This document shows positions 1-7,741 of a stretch of 24,727 nucleotides of DNA, in pieces; the stretch's first letter is position 1; the number at the start of each line of letters is the position of its first letter. The position numbers were made by a program, and so were the translations under genes. Under the pieces are notes generated by a model. It did not search any database. It worked only from the letters and a program-made list of their open reading frames with translations, and had not been told where the DNA came from. The stretch comes from CAZVCJ01 sp964625745 (GTDB lineage: Bacteria; Chloroflexota; Anaerolineae; VGOG01), in the NCBI GenBank assembly GCA_964625745.1, contig CAZVCJ010000048.1:1-24727 (forward strand), written 5' to 3'.

Positions 1-641
1 GTGTCGCTGCCGAAGCAGACCCGGCTGGCGCCCAGAGTCCTGATCGCCTTGAGGATGGCCCTGGTCCGCACCGCACTACCGATCAGGGTGAGATTGGGAC
101 ATTCCTGGGCCATCTCGATGGCGGCGTTTGTCAGGTCGTGATGGGCCACGCCGCCCATGTGCACCATCAGCATCTGCACTTCGGGGAACATCCTGGCGAT
201 CTTGGCTACACGGAAAGGATGGGTAGTCTCGTAGGCATCAGTGCCAACGTGAAAGGCCAGCAGCTTGCCGGTCCTGGCGATCTCCTCGACGACGGGCAGG
301 GAGATGTCGGGATGGTCTATGTAGAAGCTGTTCTGCGCGCCGTTGAGCTTGACGCCATAAAAGCCGTACTCATAGATGCAGCGTCTCACGGCTTCCTTTG
401 CTTTGTCCAGGCCCAGGCGGGGATCTGCCCAGCCGAAGCCCAGGATGCGGTCGGGATGTTGCTGCATCGCCTGGTGCACGTAGGCATTGGACTCAGCAAT
501 CTCGCGCATGTAGGGCGGCCGCAGCCAAGTCAACGCCTTGGCGACGCCAGCGCGGTCCATACGGCGCAGCAGCTCGTCGTAGGTGATGGCCATGGCATCT
601 TCGCCGGTGGGCGAGATGTGGGTATCCGCGTCTATGATCAT
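1..641 (-). CDS. Amidohydrolase family protein (Amidohydro_2 type), 3' end cut by the window edge
   Basis: The frame is open from an ATG at 641 to the window edge, giving about 213 residues with no stop, so the C-terminus is missing. GAGGAGAG lies just upstream of the ATG. The protein begins MIIDADTHISPTGED, the metal-site start typical of metal-dependent TIM-barrel amidohydrolases. It continues with GWADPRLG, FHVG (a likely metal His), MVHMGG (a likely metal or catalytic His) and FGSDT near the cut, where the family carries its catalytic Asp. Relatives include decarboxylases and lactone hydrolases, so the substrate cannot be named. It starts 12 nt after the Ogl stop, so it is probably the next gene of the pectin operon and may act on a lactone or an acylated or aromatic decoration of pectin; that role is inference. 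It could equally be an unrelated passenger. Confidence 0.85.
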   Translation of the reverse strand, partial: MIIDADTHISPTGEDAMAITYDELLRRMDRAGVAKALTWLRPPYMREIAESNAYVHQAMQQHPDRILGFGWADPRLGLDKAKEAVRRCIYEYGFYGVKLNGAQNSFYIDHPDISLPVVEEIARTGKLLAFHVGTDAYETTHPFRVAKIARMFPEVQMLMVHMGGVAHHDLTNAAIEMAQECPNLTLIGSAVRTRAILKAIRTLGASRVCFGSD

Positions 642-653
642 GAGCTCTCTCCT

Positions 654-1820
654 CTATGGCTCGACCAGGTAGAGGTTCACCTGCCCGCCATAATCTGAGG
701 CATACAGGATGCGGCGGCCATCCCAACTCCAGGTGGGATGGCAATGGCTGGTCGAGGTGTGCCACGAAGTCTTGTGGTGGCAGAGCACCTCGAGCCTGGC
801 CTCGTCACCAGAGATGTCAATGAGCACCAGGTCGTCCACGTCGTCGCCGACCAGGACGGTGTTGTCGGGGTTGGCGTGGTAGTGATTGCAGTAGTAGGGC
901 ATGTCAATCCGCCTGACCACGTTCCCGCGCCGGTCGGCCAGACCGACGAAGGAGATCATGGTTTTCTCTTTGACGGCGACATCTTTGGCTACCGCCTGGG
1001 TGCGGCCTGACGTTATCGTGCCGTCGTGGCCAGGGCCGCGGTCGTCGAAAAAGATGTATCCATCCTGCGTCCAGAACTCGTGTCCGACGGAGTCGTGCTC
1101 CTGTTGGCGGAAGCAGGGCCGGGCCTCACGCGAGACAAAGTCGAGCAGCCAGATGCGCTGGGTGACCAGGTGCCACGGTCCCTCGTGGCAGAAGGTCGCC
1201 AGGGTAGGATCGTCGGGACAGAACTGAAAGTGACCCAACCAGTGCGTATCCTTGAAGACGTCGAACCAGCCCGATCCGTCGAGATAAGCTAAGGTGATAC
1301 GGCCATCTTTGACCAAGTAGTAGCGATCTTTAAAGCCGGTGTAGTTTGGCCCACGAGGGACAGCGATGTTCTCATTGCGGCAAAAGGCGATGTAGCGCCA
1401 GTTAGCACTGATTGAGGGTGAGCCCACGATATGGTTCCCAGTCTCTTCGTAGATGGTGGAGATCTCGCCGCTTTCCGTATCGAGTTTCTTGATCTTGTTT
1501 CCCGTGGCGTAGACGACGAGGCGGCTATCGGGCGTCTTGGTCACACTGCCTACGGATTCAGTTTCGTCGGTCAATTGCACGATCTCACCCGTTTCGAGAT
1601 CCATGCGGAACAGGTTGTAGAGCGGATCTTCGTGCGGTGCCTTGTCCTCACCAGAGGCCCGGTCGGAGCGGAAGATGATTTCGTTCTTGAGCGCGTCGAA
1701 CGAGTTCTCAGTAAAGTAGAGATGGACATTGTTGCCGATGGACGTCAACTGCTGGATCGTCCGCCCGGTCTTTTCGTCCTCGAACTCACGGATTTCAGAG
1801 TTCCACGTTTGACCAATCAC
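654..1820 (-). CDS. ogl: Oligogalacturonate lyase (PL22), cytoplasmic seven-bladed beta-propeller
   Basis: Ogl cuts unsaturated or saturated digalacturonate and short oligogalacturonides by beta-elimination, releasing 4-deoxy-5-keto-uronate for the KduI/KduD steps. The 388-residue length matches characterised PL22 enzymes. The N-terminus (a TGR-TIQQLT strand followed by HLYFT) is family-typical, and TolB-like blade repeats run throughout. Candidate active-site and Mn-site groups are H242 and H247 (GHEFW), H313 and H315 (NHYHANPDN) and H359-C-H361 followed by PTWSWDG. The Gln that I recall as a fourth metal ligand in the Yersinia enzyme is not obvious here; Ser/Thr stands near that place. There is no signal peptide, so the protein is cytoplasmic. 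The start is GTG at 1820, with GGAGG eight bases upstream. It lies 70 nt downstream of a PL22-like paralogue and 12 nt upstream of the amidohydrolase. Confidence 0.93.
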   Translation of the reverse strand: MIGQTWNSEIREFEDEKTGRTIQQLTSIGNNVHLYFTENSFDALKNEIIFRSDRASGEDKAPHEDPLYNLFRMDLETGEIVQLTDETESVGSVTKTPDSRLVVYATGNKIKKLDTESGEISTIYEETGNHIVGSPSISANWRYIAFCRNENIAVPRGPNYTGFKDRYYLVKDGRITLAYLDGSGWFDVFKDTHWLGHFQFCPDDPTLATFCHEGPWHLVTQRIWLLDFVSREARPCFRQQEHDSVGHEFWTQDGYIFFDDRGPGHDGTITSGRTQAVAKDVAVKEKTMISFVGLADRRGNVVRRIDMPYYCNHYHANPDNTVLVGDDVDDLVLIDISGDEARLEVLCHHKTSWHTSTSHCHPTWSWDGRRILYASDYGGQVNLYLVEP

Positions 1821-1890
1821 TTTGCTAACCTCCAGGTTACTTCAAAAAGTCCTCGCGAATAGGGGTGAAGCAGTCCACCAGCCGAACGTG

Positions 1891-2994
1891 TTATGAAGTC
1901 TTCTCAATCAAATCGGCTGTGCTGACAATCGCCAGGTCCACTTCGCCTCTAACAGTCGTGGTGAATACGACGAACTGGTCCGAACAGCAGAATCGTGGAT
2001 GAGGGTCTATGTGATAGTGAGAACCGGTGATTCCAGGCATTTCGGGATTGCTGACAAGCTGGATATGTTTGCCTGTGTAGCGATTGAGGAAGCCGACTGT
2101 CGAGGGACACCCACGATAGAACCTTTCGTTCGAATCAGCAACGATGTAGAACCCTGTCTTGCTGCTGTGGGCATGCCAACAGTGACTCGGCCACTGGATT
2201 GTCTCGACCCGCTGACTTGCGATATTGACTCGCCATGCCTCGTTGCCCCACACACACCACACATGTTCTCCGTCAGGGTCCCACCACTCATGGGTAACAC
2301 GCGTTGGAGAGGCGAACACCGGGCGGGCGCGTTCCCCGCGTCTGATCAACCACATGCGGTCTTCGATACCGATACGCAATCCCGTAATGGGATCGAGGTG
2401 ATTCTCCTGCGCGAACAGCGCCAGGTCCACATCGGTGGGACTGAATTGTGCGTGGTTGTAGTTGCGGTCAAAGCGCTGCCACATGCAGAAATCGCTTCCG
2501 TCAGTGGGCAGCGTGCCAAAGACCCACTGGAGCCCGAGAGCGGCATCAATGAAGAATTCCCGACCGTCGGCTGATCGCGTCAGGTGCGTTGCCAGGCGGT
2601 ACACAGTCCGATTCCGGACCACTTCCTCCGGCAGTGAATTCACTTGCTGTGCAGTGTCGGAGGGCCCAGGCCCGCGACACCATATTGACTCGCGAATGCA
2701 CCAATAGGCGATGCCGGAATCAGGATCGACGAAAGGGGAGCCGCCGCTGAACTGGGTCTCAGGGAAGTGACGCACCTGTTGCCTGTCGAAGTCGATCACA
2801 CCGAGTGTTCTCGAGCCAGAAGGCGGAAAAGCACAGTAGAACCACAGATAGCGCCCGTCCCGACTCATTCCGTCGTTCACGAAATAGAAGGTCTGCTGGA
2901 CGGGTGCGACCTTCTTTGTCAGCAGGTAGACCGTTACGCCGGTATCCGGGTCGATCCACGACGTGAAGAGTTGGGATTCAGCAAGTTCAATCAT
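1891..2994 (-). CDS. PL22-like beta-propeller protein (divergent oligogalacturonate lyase homologue)
   Basis: This is a 367-residue protein with WD/TolB-like blades and no signal peptide. Its His-containing motifs fall in the same order as in the neighbouring Ogl: NHAQFSP (H181), THEWWDP (H235, matching GHEFW in Ogl), CWHAHSS (H273 and H275, matching HYHANP) and SHYHIDPHPRF (H326, H328, H332, matching HTSTSHCHP). It therefore looks like a divergent paralogue of PL22 rather than a generic propeller. Aligning the last motif by eye puts Asp330 where Ogl has His359, so the metal site or substrate may differ. ATG at 2994 is preferred; a TTG one codon upstream is possible, and GGGAGGGAGA serves either. 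It is first after a 196-nt gap following kduD. Substrate could be another oligouronide, such as a decorated or rhamnose-containing one; this is inference. Confidence 0.75.
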   Translation of the reverse strand: MIELAESQLFTSWIDPDTGVTVYLLTKKVAPVQQTFYFVNDGMSRDGRYLWFYCAFPPSGSRTLGVIDFDRQQVRHFPETQFSGGSPFVDPDSGIAYWCIRESIWCRGPGPSDTAQQVNSLPEEVVRNRTVYRLATHLTRSADGREFFIDAALGLQWVFGTLPTDGSDFCMWQRFDRNYNHAQFSPTDVDLALFAQENHLDPITGLRIGIEDRMWLIRRGERARPVFASPTRVTHEWWDPDGEHVWCVWGNEAWRVNIASQRVETIQWPSHCWHAHSSKTGFYIVADSNERFYRGCPSTVGFLNRYTGKHIQLVSNPEMPGITGSHYHIDPHPRFCCSDQFVVFTTTVRGEVDLAIVSTADLIEKTS

Positions 2995-3189
2995 CAATTG
3001 TCTCCCTCCATCCCTACGTTCCAGGCGGTTCTACGGTGCACGGGTTGAGCGAGCACTCTTGCGACGAATAAGCCTTCGTAGCATCCATGCCACCAGCGGG
3101 CATGCGCGTCCAGGTACAGGGTCATAACATCGCCTTGACGAACCCTGGCCCACTCCTACTACTCTCCGACCTGTCAGGCGACGTTGACC

Positions 3190-3957
3190 CTACCGGGTCA
3201 GCCACCCGCCGTCCACAGGCACGATCGCGCCGTGCATGTAGTCTGAGGCAGCCGAGGCGAGAAACACGACCACGCCCTTCAAATCTGCCGGCTGTCCCCA
3301 CCGCCCCACTGGGATACGGGCCAGGATGGCCTGACTGCGTTGCGGATCGGCGCGCAGGGGGGCAGTGTTGTCGGTAGCCATGTAGCCCGGCGCGATGGCG
3401 TTCACGTTGATGCCCTTCGCCGCCCATTCGTTGGCCAGGGCGCGGGTGAGTCCGGCCACGCCACTCTTGGCCGCCGTGTACGAGGGAACCAGGATCCCCC
3501 CCTGGAATGAGAGCATCGAGGCGACGTTGATGATCTTTCCTCCCCCCTGCCCGTCCATTACCCGCGCCGCGGCCTGCGAGAGGAAGAAGAGCGCTTTCAG
3601 GTTTATCTGGAGCACATCGTCCCAATACTGCTCGCTGAATTCCAGGGCAGGCTCTCGACGGATGATCCCGGCGTTGTTGACCAGGATGTCCAGGCGTCCC
3701 ATCTCGCGGATCACCTGGTTCACCACCTCGTTGAGTTGAGCGATGATGGCCTCTCGTAGGTTGCACTCTACCGAAAGGAAGCGCCTCTCTAGCGCCTCCA
3801 CCTGGGCTTGCGTTTCCTCACAAGAGATAACATCCAGCCCTGCGATGTCCGCACCGGCCTCTGCCAGTCCGACGGCCATAGCCTGTCCCAGGCCCCGGCC
3901 CGCACCGGTGACCAGGGCAACCTTTCCATCTAGCCGAAACGAGTCTAATATGTTCAT
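3190..3957 (-). CDS. kduD: 2-dehydro-3-deoxy-D-gluconate 5-dehydrogenase (KduD), SDR family
   Basis: KduD reduces 2,5-diketo-3-deoxygluconate to 2-keto-3-deoxygluconate (KDG) with NAD(P)H, the last step before KDG kinase. The 255-residue classical short-chain dehydrogenase shows the nucleotide motif TGAGRGLG (residues 18-25), NNAG (95-98), N119, S147 in VASMLSFQGG, and the YTAAK motif with Y160 and K164. The block from SMLSFQGG to APGYMATDNT is characteristic of KduD among SDRs. ATG at 3957 is chosen because it gives the family's usual N-terminus (MNILDSFRLDGKVALVTG) and starts one base after the stop codon of the upstream isomerase, which implies translational coupling. The open frame continues 40 codons further upstream, but that stretch overlaps the isomerase gene. 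KDG kinase and aldolase are not in the window. Confidence 0.93.
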   Translation of the reverse strand: MNILDSFRLDGKVALVTGAGRGLGQAMAVGLAEAGADIAGLDVISCEETQAQVEALERRFLSVECNLREAIIAQLNEVVNQVIREMGRLDILVNNAGIIRREPALEFSEQYWDDVLQINLKALFFLSQAAARVMDGQGGGKIINVASMLSFQGGILVPSYTAAKSGVAGLTRALANEWAAKGINVNAIAPGYMATDNTAPLRADPQRSQAILARIPVGRWGQPADLKGVVVFLASAASDYMHGAIVPVDGGWLTR

Positions 3958-3958
3958 C

Positions 3959-4777
3959 TCAATACCCCAATTCTCGTAACATAGGAACGGTGCGGCCCAC
4001 CCAGCCCAGCGTGGGATCGTCCGCCGTCGCCTGAACCCGGTGCTCGCCAGCCAGGAACCAGAGATAGTAAGTCGCATACCCCGGAGCGCTGACGACCGAA
4101 TGGTAGCCGATGGGAGCCATCATGATGGTGTTGTCCCGCACCGTGAAGTTCTCTGCTTCCCCCTGATCGTTGTAGTAATGACAGATGCCAAAGCCGTCCG
4201 CAGGGCTTACTTTGAAGAAATACATCTCCTCATGGAAGGCCTCGCGGGGCAAGTCGTCCACCTCGTGCCTGTGCGGGGGGTAGGTGCTCCAGTTGCCGCT
4301 GGGGGTGAAGGTCTCGCCCACGATGAGCCGCCGTGCGGGCAGGTCGGGCTGCGCGATCTGGGTGAGGATCTGGTGGAAGTAGCGCGTGAAGTTGGCCGCA
4401 CCCCACACTCCATTTGCCACCTGCTCCGGGGGGATGACGTAGGGCTCTGCTTCCAGATCGCTCGGCGCGCTGGTCAGGGCGATCTGCAGCGGCCCATCCG
4501 CGGTGACGGTGTACTCGACGCCGGCGGGAAGGTAAACGGAATGTGGCTTCCCGGCAAAGACGTTGGGCCGCCCGCCGACCTTCTCGAACCGCTGACCGGC
4601 GGCCTCGAAGGTGGCCTTGCCACCCAGGATCACGGCCAACACCTCGCGGTCGCCCGTGCTGCCTGAGTAGCTCTCCCCCGTGGGCAGTACCAGCAGACCA
4701 AAGTCCAGCAGTCGGCACGGGTTGTGGGGAAGGGCGTTCGGCCCTTGTTCGGTTTCCAAAGATGCAAAGTACTTCAT
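3959..4777 (-). CDS. iolB: KduI/IolB-superfamily isomerase (IolB type), probable 4-deoxy-5-keto-uronate isomerase
   Basis: This 272-residue bicupin resembles 5-deoxy-glucuronate isomerase (IolB of inositol catabolism). The C-terminal cupin carries NWSTYPPHRHEVDDLP with H169 and H171, FHEEMYFF with E183/E184, and GYHSVVSAPGY with H226, the IolB metal-site set. No inositol genes surround it; instead it sits between GH105 and KduD, exactly where KduI is expected. I infer that it isomerises 4-deoxy-L-threo-5-hexosulose uronate to 2,5-diketo-3-deoxygluconate, a reaction chemically analogous to IolB's ketose-forming isomerisation. The start ATG at 4777 overlaps the upstream GH105 stop (ATGA) and has GAGGAGG before it; kduD follows after one base. 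The family assignment is firm. The substrate is inferred from context. Confidence 0.85.
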   Translation of the reverse strand: MKYFASLETEQGPNALPHNPCRLLDFGLLVLPTGESYSGSTGDREVLAVILGGKATFEAAGQRFEKVGGRPNVFAGKPHSVYLPAGVEYTVTADGPLQIALTSAPSDLEAEPYVIPPEQVANGVWGAANFTRYFHQILTQIAQPDLPARRLIVGETFTPSGNWSTYPPHRHEVDDLPREAFHEEMYFFKVSPADGFGICHYYNDQGEAENFTVRDNTIMMAPIGYHSVVSAPGYATYYLWFLAGEHRVQATADDPTLGWVGRTVPMLRELGY

Positions 4778-5889
4778 TTTTCGCCTCCTCGTGTAGTATG
4801 TTTAATGGGAGCGCCAGCCGACGCGCCTGTGGAGCCTACCAGGGTCGCCTCGCAAAGGGCCATTAAGGCCAATCCCTGGGTGAATGGCGTGACTGCGAGA
4901 GGTACATCGTTATACTTCGCCACATTTTCCTTTATGGCCGTACCCGACGATCCTCCCAGCACGTTTCCTTCGTCGTCAATCTTGGCTACAAGAGCCTGTA
5001 TTGCCTTTTGAGCCATCTCCTGATACTTATCGTCTATCAGCCCCAGCCTGATCCCTTTTAACGCTCCGGCAGCAACCCCAGCGGTGACTGACGTTTCTGG
5101 ATAAGTGTCGTGATGATCGAGGACGGTTCTCCAATAACCGTTGGAATCCTGATATTCCTCCAAAGCCGCCATCTGGTTGTTGAGTTTTCCCAGGTGCGCC
5201 GTCCTTTCTGGAGCATCCCAGGGAATGCGTTCCAGCATCTCCATCATGCTGACTATGGTCCAGGCATTTCCTCTCCCCCACTTGACCCCCATGGGCTTTT
5301 TCGCGACGTCATCCCACCCGTGGTAGAACAGGCCGTCCTTCTCGTCGTACAAGCTATTGATATGGAGGACACGCTGTTTGGCGGCTTCCTCCAGGTGGGC
5401 CCGGCTGTTGAGGTACAGGCCTCGTTGGGTCAGATAGACGATGCTCATGAACAACGTGTCGGCCCACATCTGACCGACAAAGTCCTGGCCGATCACCGTG
5501 TGGGCCATTGCGCCGCTGGGAGTCCGTGGAGTCTGGTTCAAGATGTAGTCATCGAACGTCTGGCACAGGGTTTCGTACCTTTCCTCAGGGTAAAGCTGAT
5601 GAAGTCTCAAGACCGTGGTCATAGGCGCGCAGGTGTTGACGCACACCACTTGGATCCCGGTCTCTATTCTCTGATCAATCCACTGCTTGATCCTCAAGAT
5701 GTAGGCATTATTCTCTAACAGCTCATGGGCCTTCCACAATCCATAGAAAGCTACCCCCATGTACCAATCCCAGTTGTACCATCTCCGGGCGTCGCTGACC
5801 CTGTCCAGGTCGTCCTGGCGGTAACGAAAGGCCAGGTCCAGAGTCCGCTCGGCAACCTTGTTCACGACCTGCCTGGTATCAATTGCCAT
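4774..5889 (-). CDS. GH105 unsaturated rhamnogalacturonyl hydrolase (YteR/YesR-like)
   Basis: GH105 enzymes remove the 4,5-unsaturated galacturonate from the non-reducing end of lyase products such as unsaturated galacturonyl-rhamnose. The 371-residue protein forms the (alpha/alpha)6 barrel typical of the family, about the length of YteR. It shows NWDWYMGVAFYGL (39-51), the catalytic-Asp motif GQMWADTLFM (D144), FYHGWDD, KWGRGNAW and PETSVTAGVAAGALKGIRLG. There is no signal peptide. ATG at 5889 is chosen because AAAGGAGA lies eight bases upstream; an ATG eleven codons earlier (5922) lacks such a site and nearly reaches the preceding stop. The last four bases overlap the start of the IolB-type gene (ATGA). 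A second GH105, at 7738-8877, is quite different in sequence, so the two probably serve different linkages or oligomer lengths. Confidence 0.9.
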   Translation of the reverse strand: MAIDTRQVVNKVAERTLDLAFRYRQDDLDRVSDARRWYNWDWYMGVAFYGLWKAHELLENNAYILRIKQWIDQRIETGIQVVCVNTCAPMTTVLRLHQLYPEERYETLCQTFDDYILNQTPRTPSGAMAHTVIGQDFVGQMWADTLFMSIVYLTQRGLYLNSRAHLEEAAKQRVLHINSLYDEKDGLFYHGWDDVAKKPMGVKWGRGNAWTIVSMMEMLERIPWDAPERTAHLGKLNNQMAALEEYQDSNGYWRTVLDHHDTYPETSVTAGVAAGALKGIRLGLIDDKYQEMAQKAIQALVAKIDDEGNVLGGSSGTAIKENVAKYNDVPLAVTPFTQGLALMALCEATLVGSTGASAGAPIKHTTRGGEK

Positions 5890-5924
5890 TTGCTTGTCTC
5901 CTTTCAAAGAAATCCAACCCACGC

Positions 5925-6395
5925 TTAGCCGTCACTCGCCTGTGCCTTGTCGAACGTTAAGCGGCTGACTGTGCCCTCGCCCATACCCTCGACGACCACC
6001 GGCACAGGCCGGCGGCTCAGGGCCACCCCCTCCACCTCGGCGAAGAACACCTCGCACAGGACATAGGCGATGCAGCCAGGCTCCAGGTGACCACCGAAGG
6101 CGCCATCGGGCGTGGAGAGCGCCACGTGGATGTGGGGCTCCCCATCCACCACCAGGCCATTCATGGAGAGGATTTCGATGCCCCCTTCGCCCCGGCCGAA
6201 GGTGCTGTCCGCCGGGATGCGGTTATGCGTCACCCAGTGGAGATGATAAGCAGCCAACGTGCCATACCCACCCAGGACCACAGCTTGCCCGACGCCGGCC
6301 TCTTTGAGAAACCTGCGGGCCGATTCGAGCACATCCTCACCTGGATCCACGCGGAGGATGTGGATCCTGCTGAGGTTCATAGATGCATATTCCAT
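5925..6395 (-). CDS. DUF296 / PPC-domain protein
   Basis: This is a 156-residue single-domain protein of the PPC (DUF296) family, recognised by GEPHIHVALSTPDGAFGGHL (residues 85-104), with the His-x-His plus His set that forms a metal site in prokaryotic members, and by the following GCIAYVLCEVFF strand. The bacterial family is small, often trimeric, and of unknown or scarcely known function; the plant versions are fused to AT-hooks. The ATG at 6395 overlaps the GH28 stop by one base (TAATG), so it is translationally coupled to a glycosidase. GH105 follows after 35 nt. The placement inside a sugar-catabolic operon suggests a regulatory, ligand-sensing or auxiliary role, but the sequence does not decide which. 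A second ATG five codons in is also possible. Confidence 0.85.
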   Translation of the reverse strand: MEYASMNLSRIHILRVDPGEDVLESARRFLKEAGVGQAVVLGGYGTLAAYHLHWVTHNRIPADSTFGRGEGGIEILSMNGLVVDGEPHIHVALSTPDGAFGGHLEPGCIAYVLCEVFFAEVEGVALSRRPVPVVVEGMGEGTVSRLTFDKAQASDG

Positions 6396-7741
6396 TACGA
6401 ATCAGACCTCCCTTCAAGGATCATGTTGGTCACGCTCAGTCCCCTGACGTTGGAGCAGGCGAACAGGGGCTCCTCCTGTACCACAGCGGAGACGTTGTTC
6501 AGGGTCAGGCCATCCACGTCTTGACAGCGGATGCCCTCGACGGCGTTCAGGCTTAGATTCTCCAGAGTGACCTGGCTTATGCGCTGCTCAGGCAGCCCGC
6601 GGATGTCCACCGCGACGCCAGCGCTTTCACAGGTCACGTTCTTGATGTGTATGTTCCGGAAGACGGGTGGGGCGTCCGACCTCGAGGCCGCGGTGGAGGA
6701 ACCGTAGAACATGTTCAAGACAATGGCTTCGCGTCGCAGACCCGCCATGCGGATGTTCTCAAAGTAGACATTTTCGATAAATCCGCCCCGTCCGCGCATG
6801 GACTTGAGCCGGATGCCCTGGTCGCTTCCCGCGAAGTGACAACCGTGGACGTGCACGTTGCGAACGCCTCCGGACATGCCGCTGCCGATGGCCACAGCTC
6901 CATGGCCTTCGCTCGTATGACAGTTTCGTATCACGATGTTCTCGCAGGGCCGTCCCACCCGCCATCCATCCTCGTTCATCCCGGAGTTGATGGCAATGCA
7001 GTCGTCCCCTATGGAGAAGGAGCAGCCTTCGACCAACACGTTGCGACACGAGTCCGGATTGAGACCGTCGGTGTTTGGTCCCGCACTTTTCACCGTGACG
7101 CGCCGAACCAGGACGTTCTCGCAGTAGACCGGATGGATCGTCCACATCGGGCCGTTGAGAAAGGTCACCCCCTCGATCAGCACGTCGCGGCAGCGGATCG
7201 GTTGCAGGAACTGCGGCCTGAGAGCGGCCTCTTCCGTGCCATAGACGCGCTCCTCGACGGGAACCCGGTCGAATTCGGCGTCGTATAGCGTCTTGGCAGT
7301 CGCTTGTTGCAGTTGCTTCCAGTGCCACCAGGCTTCACCCTGGCCGTCAAACGTCCCCTCACCGGTGACAGCGATGTTCTGGCAATCCTGGGCGTAGATG
7401 AGGGGGGAGTAGTTGTAACACTCGATCCCCTCCCAACGGGTGAACACCACGGGCAGATAGTCGGCGAAGCGGCGGCTGAAGCGCACCAGCGCGTCTTTCT
7501 CAAGACGAAGGTTGACGTTGCTACACAGGTGGATCGGCCCTGTCAGCCAGGTGCCCGCCGGAATCAGGACGACGCCCCCACCCTGATGGTGACAGGTCTC
7601 AACCGCCCGGCGGAAGGCCCGCGTGTTCAAAGTGATCCCGTCGCCCACGGCCTCAAAATCCCGGACGTCAAAGAAACGATCGGGAAAGGACGGCGGCTCC
7701 AACGGCGGCATATCGAAGGGTAACAAAGGTTCCTTCGTCAT
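6395..7741 (-). CDS. GH28 polygalacturonase-family glycoside hydrolase (probably exo-acting, cytoplasmic)
   Basis: GH28 enzymes hydrolyse alpha-galacturonide or rhamnogalacturonan linkages by inversion. The 448-residue right-handed beta-helix opens with FFDVRDFEAVGDGITLNTRAF, the usual pectate-lyase-3-like N-terminal segment. It then carries the GH28 catalytic set: PNTDGLNPDS (D225), GDDCIAI (D246, D247), EGHGAVAIGS (H280) and GIRLKS (R311, K313). No signal peptide is present. A cytoplasmic GH28 beside Ogl and GH105 most likely trims imported oligosaccharides from one end rather than attacking polymeric pectin; this is inference. ATG at 7741 overlaps the stop of the upstream GH105 (ATGA), and its TAA overlaps the DUF296 start. 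Digalacturonate exo-hydrolase, rhamnogalacturonan hydrolase and xylogalacturonan hydrolase are all possible. Confidence 0.92.
   Translation of the reverse strand: MTKEPLLPFDMPPLEPPSFPDRFFDVRDFEAVGDGITLNTRAFRRAVETCHHQGGGVVLIPAGTWLTGPIHLCSNVNLRLEKDALVRFSRRFADYLPVVFTRWEGIECYNYSPLIYAQDCQNIAVTGEGTFDGQGEAWWHWKQLQQATAKTLYDAEFDRVPVEERVYGTEEAALRPQFLQPIRCRDVLIEGVTFLNGPMWTIHPVYCENVLVRRVTVKSAGPNTDGLNPDSCRNVLVEGCSFSIGDDCIAINSGMNEDGWRVGRPCENIVIRNCHTSEGHGAVAIGSGMSGGVRNVHVHGCHFAGSDQGIRLKSMRGRGGFIENVYFENIRMAGLRREAIVLNMFYGSSTAASRSDAPPVFRNIHIKNVTCESAGVAVDIRGLPEQRISQVTLENLSLNAVEGIRCQDVDGLTLNNVSAVVQEEPLFACSNVRGLSVTNMILEGRSDS

Noticed and set aside
2995..3189. Small gene or terminator between kduD and the PL22-like gene
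   Set aside because: Only a short CATGCC/GGCATG dyad is visible near 3087. There is no credible ribosome site plus frame and no U-run.
3959..4777. myo-inositol catabolism role
   Set aside because: No iolA/C/D/E/G genes are present. The gene is coupled to GH105 and KduD.
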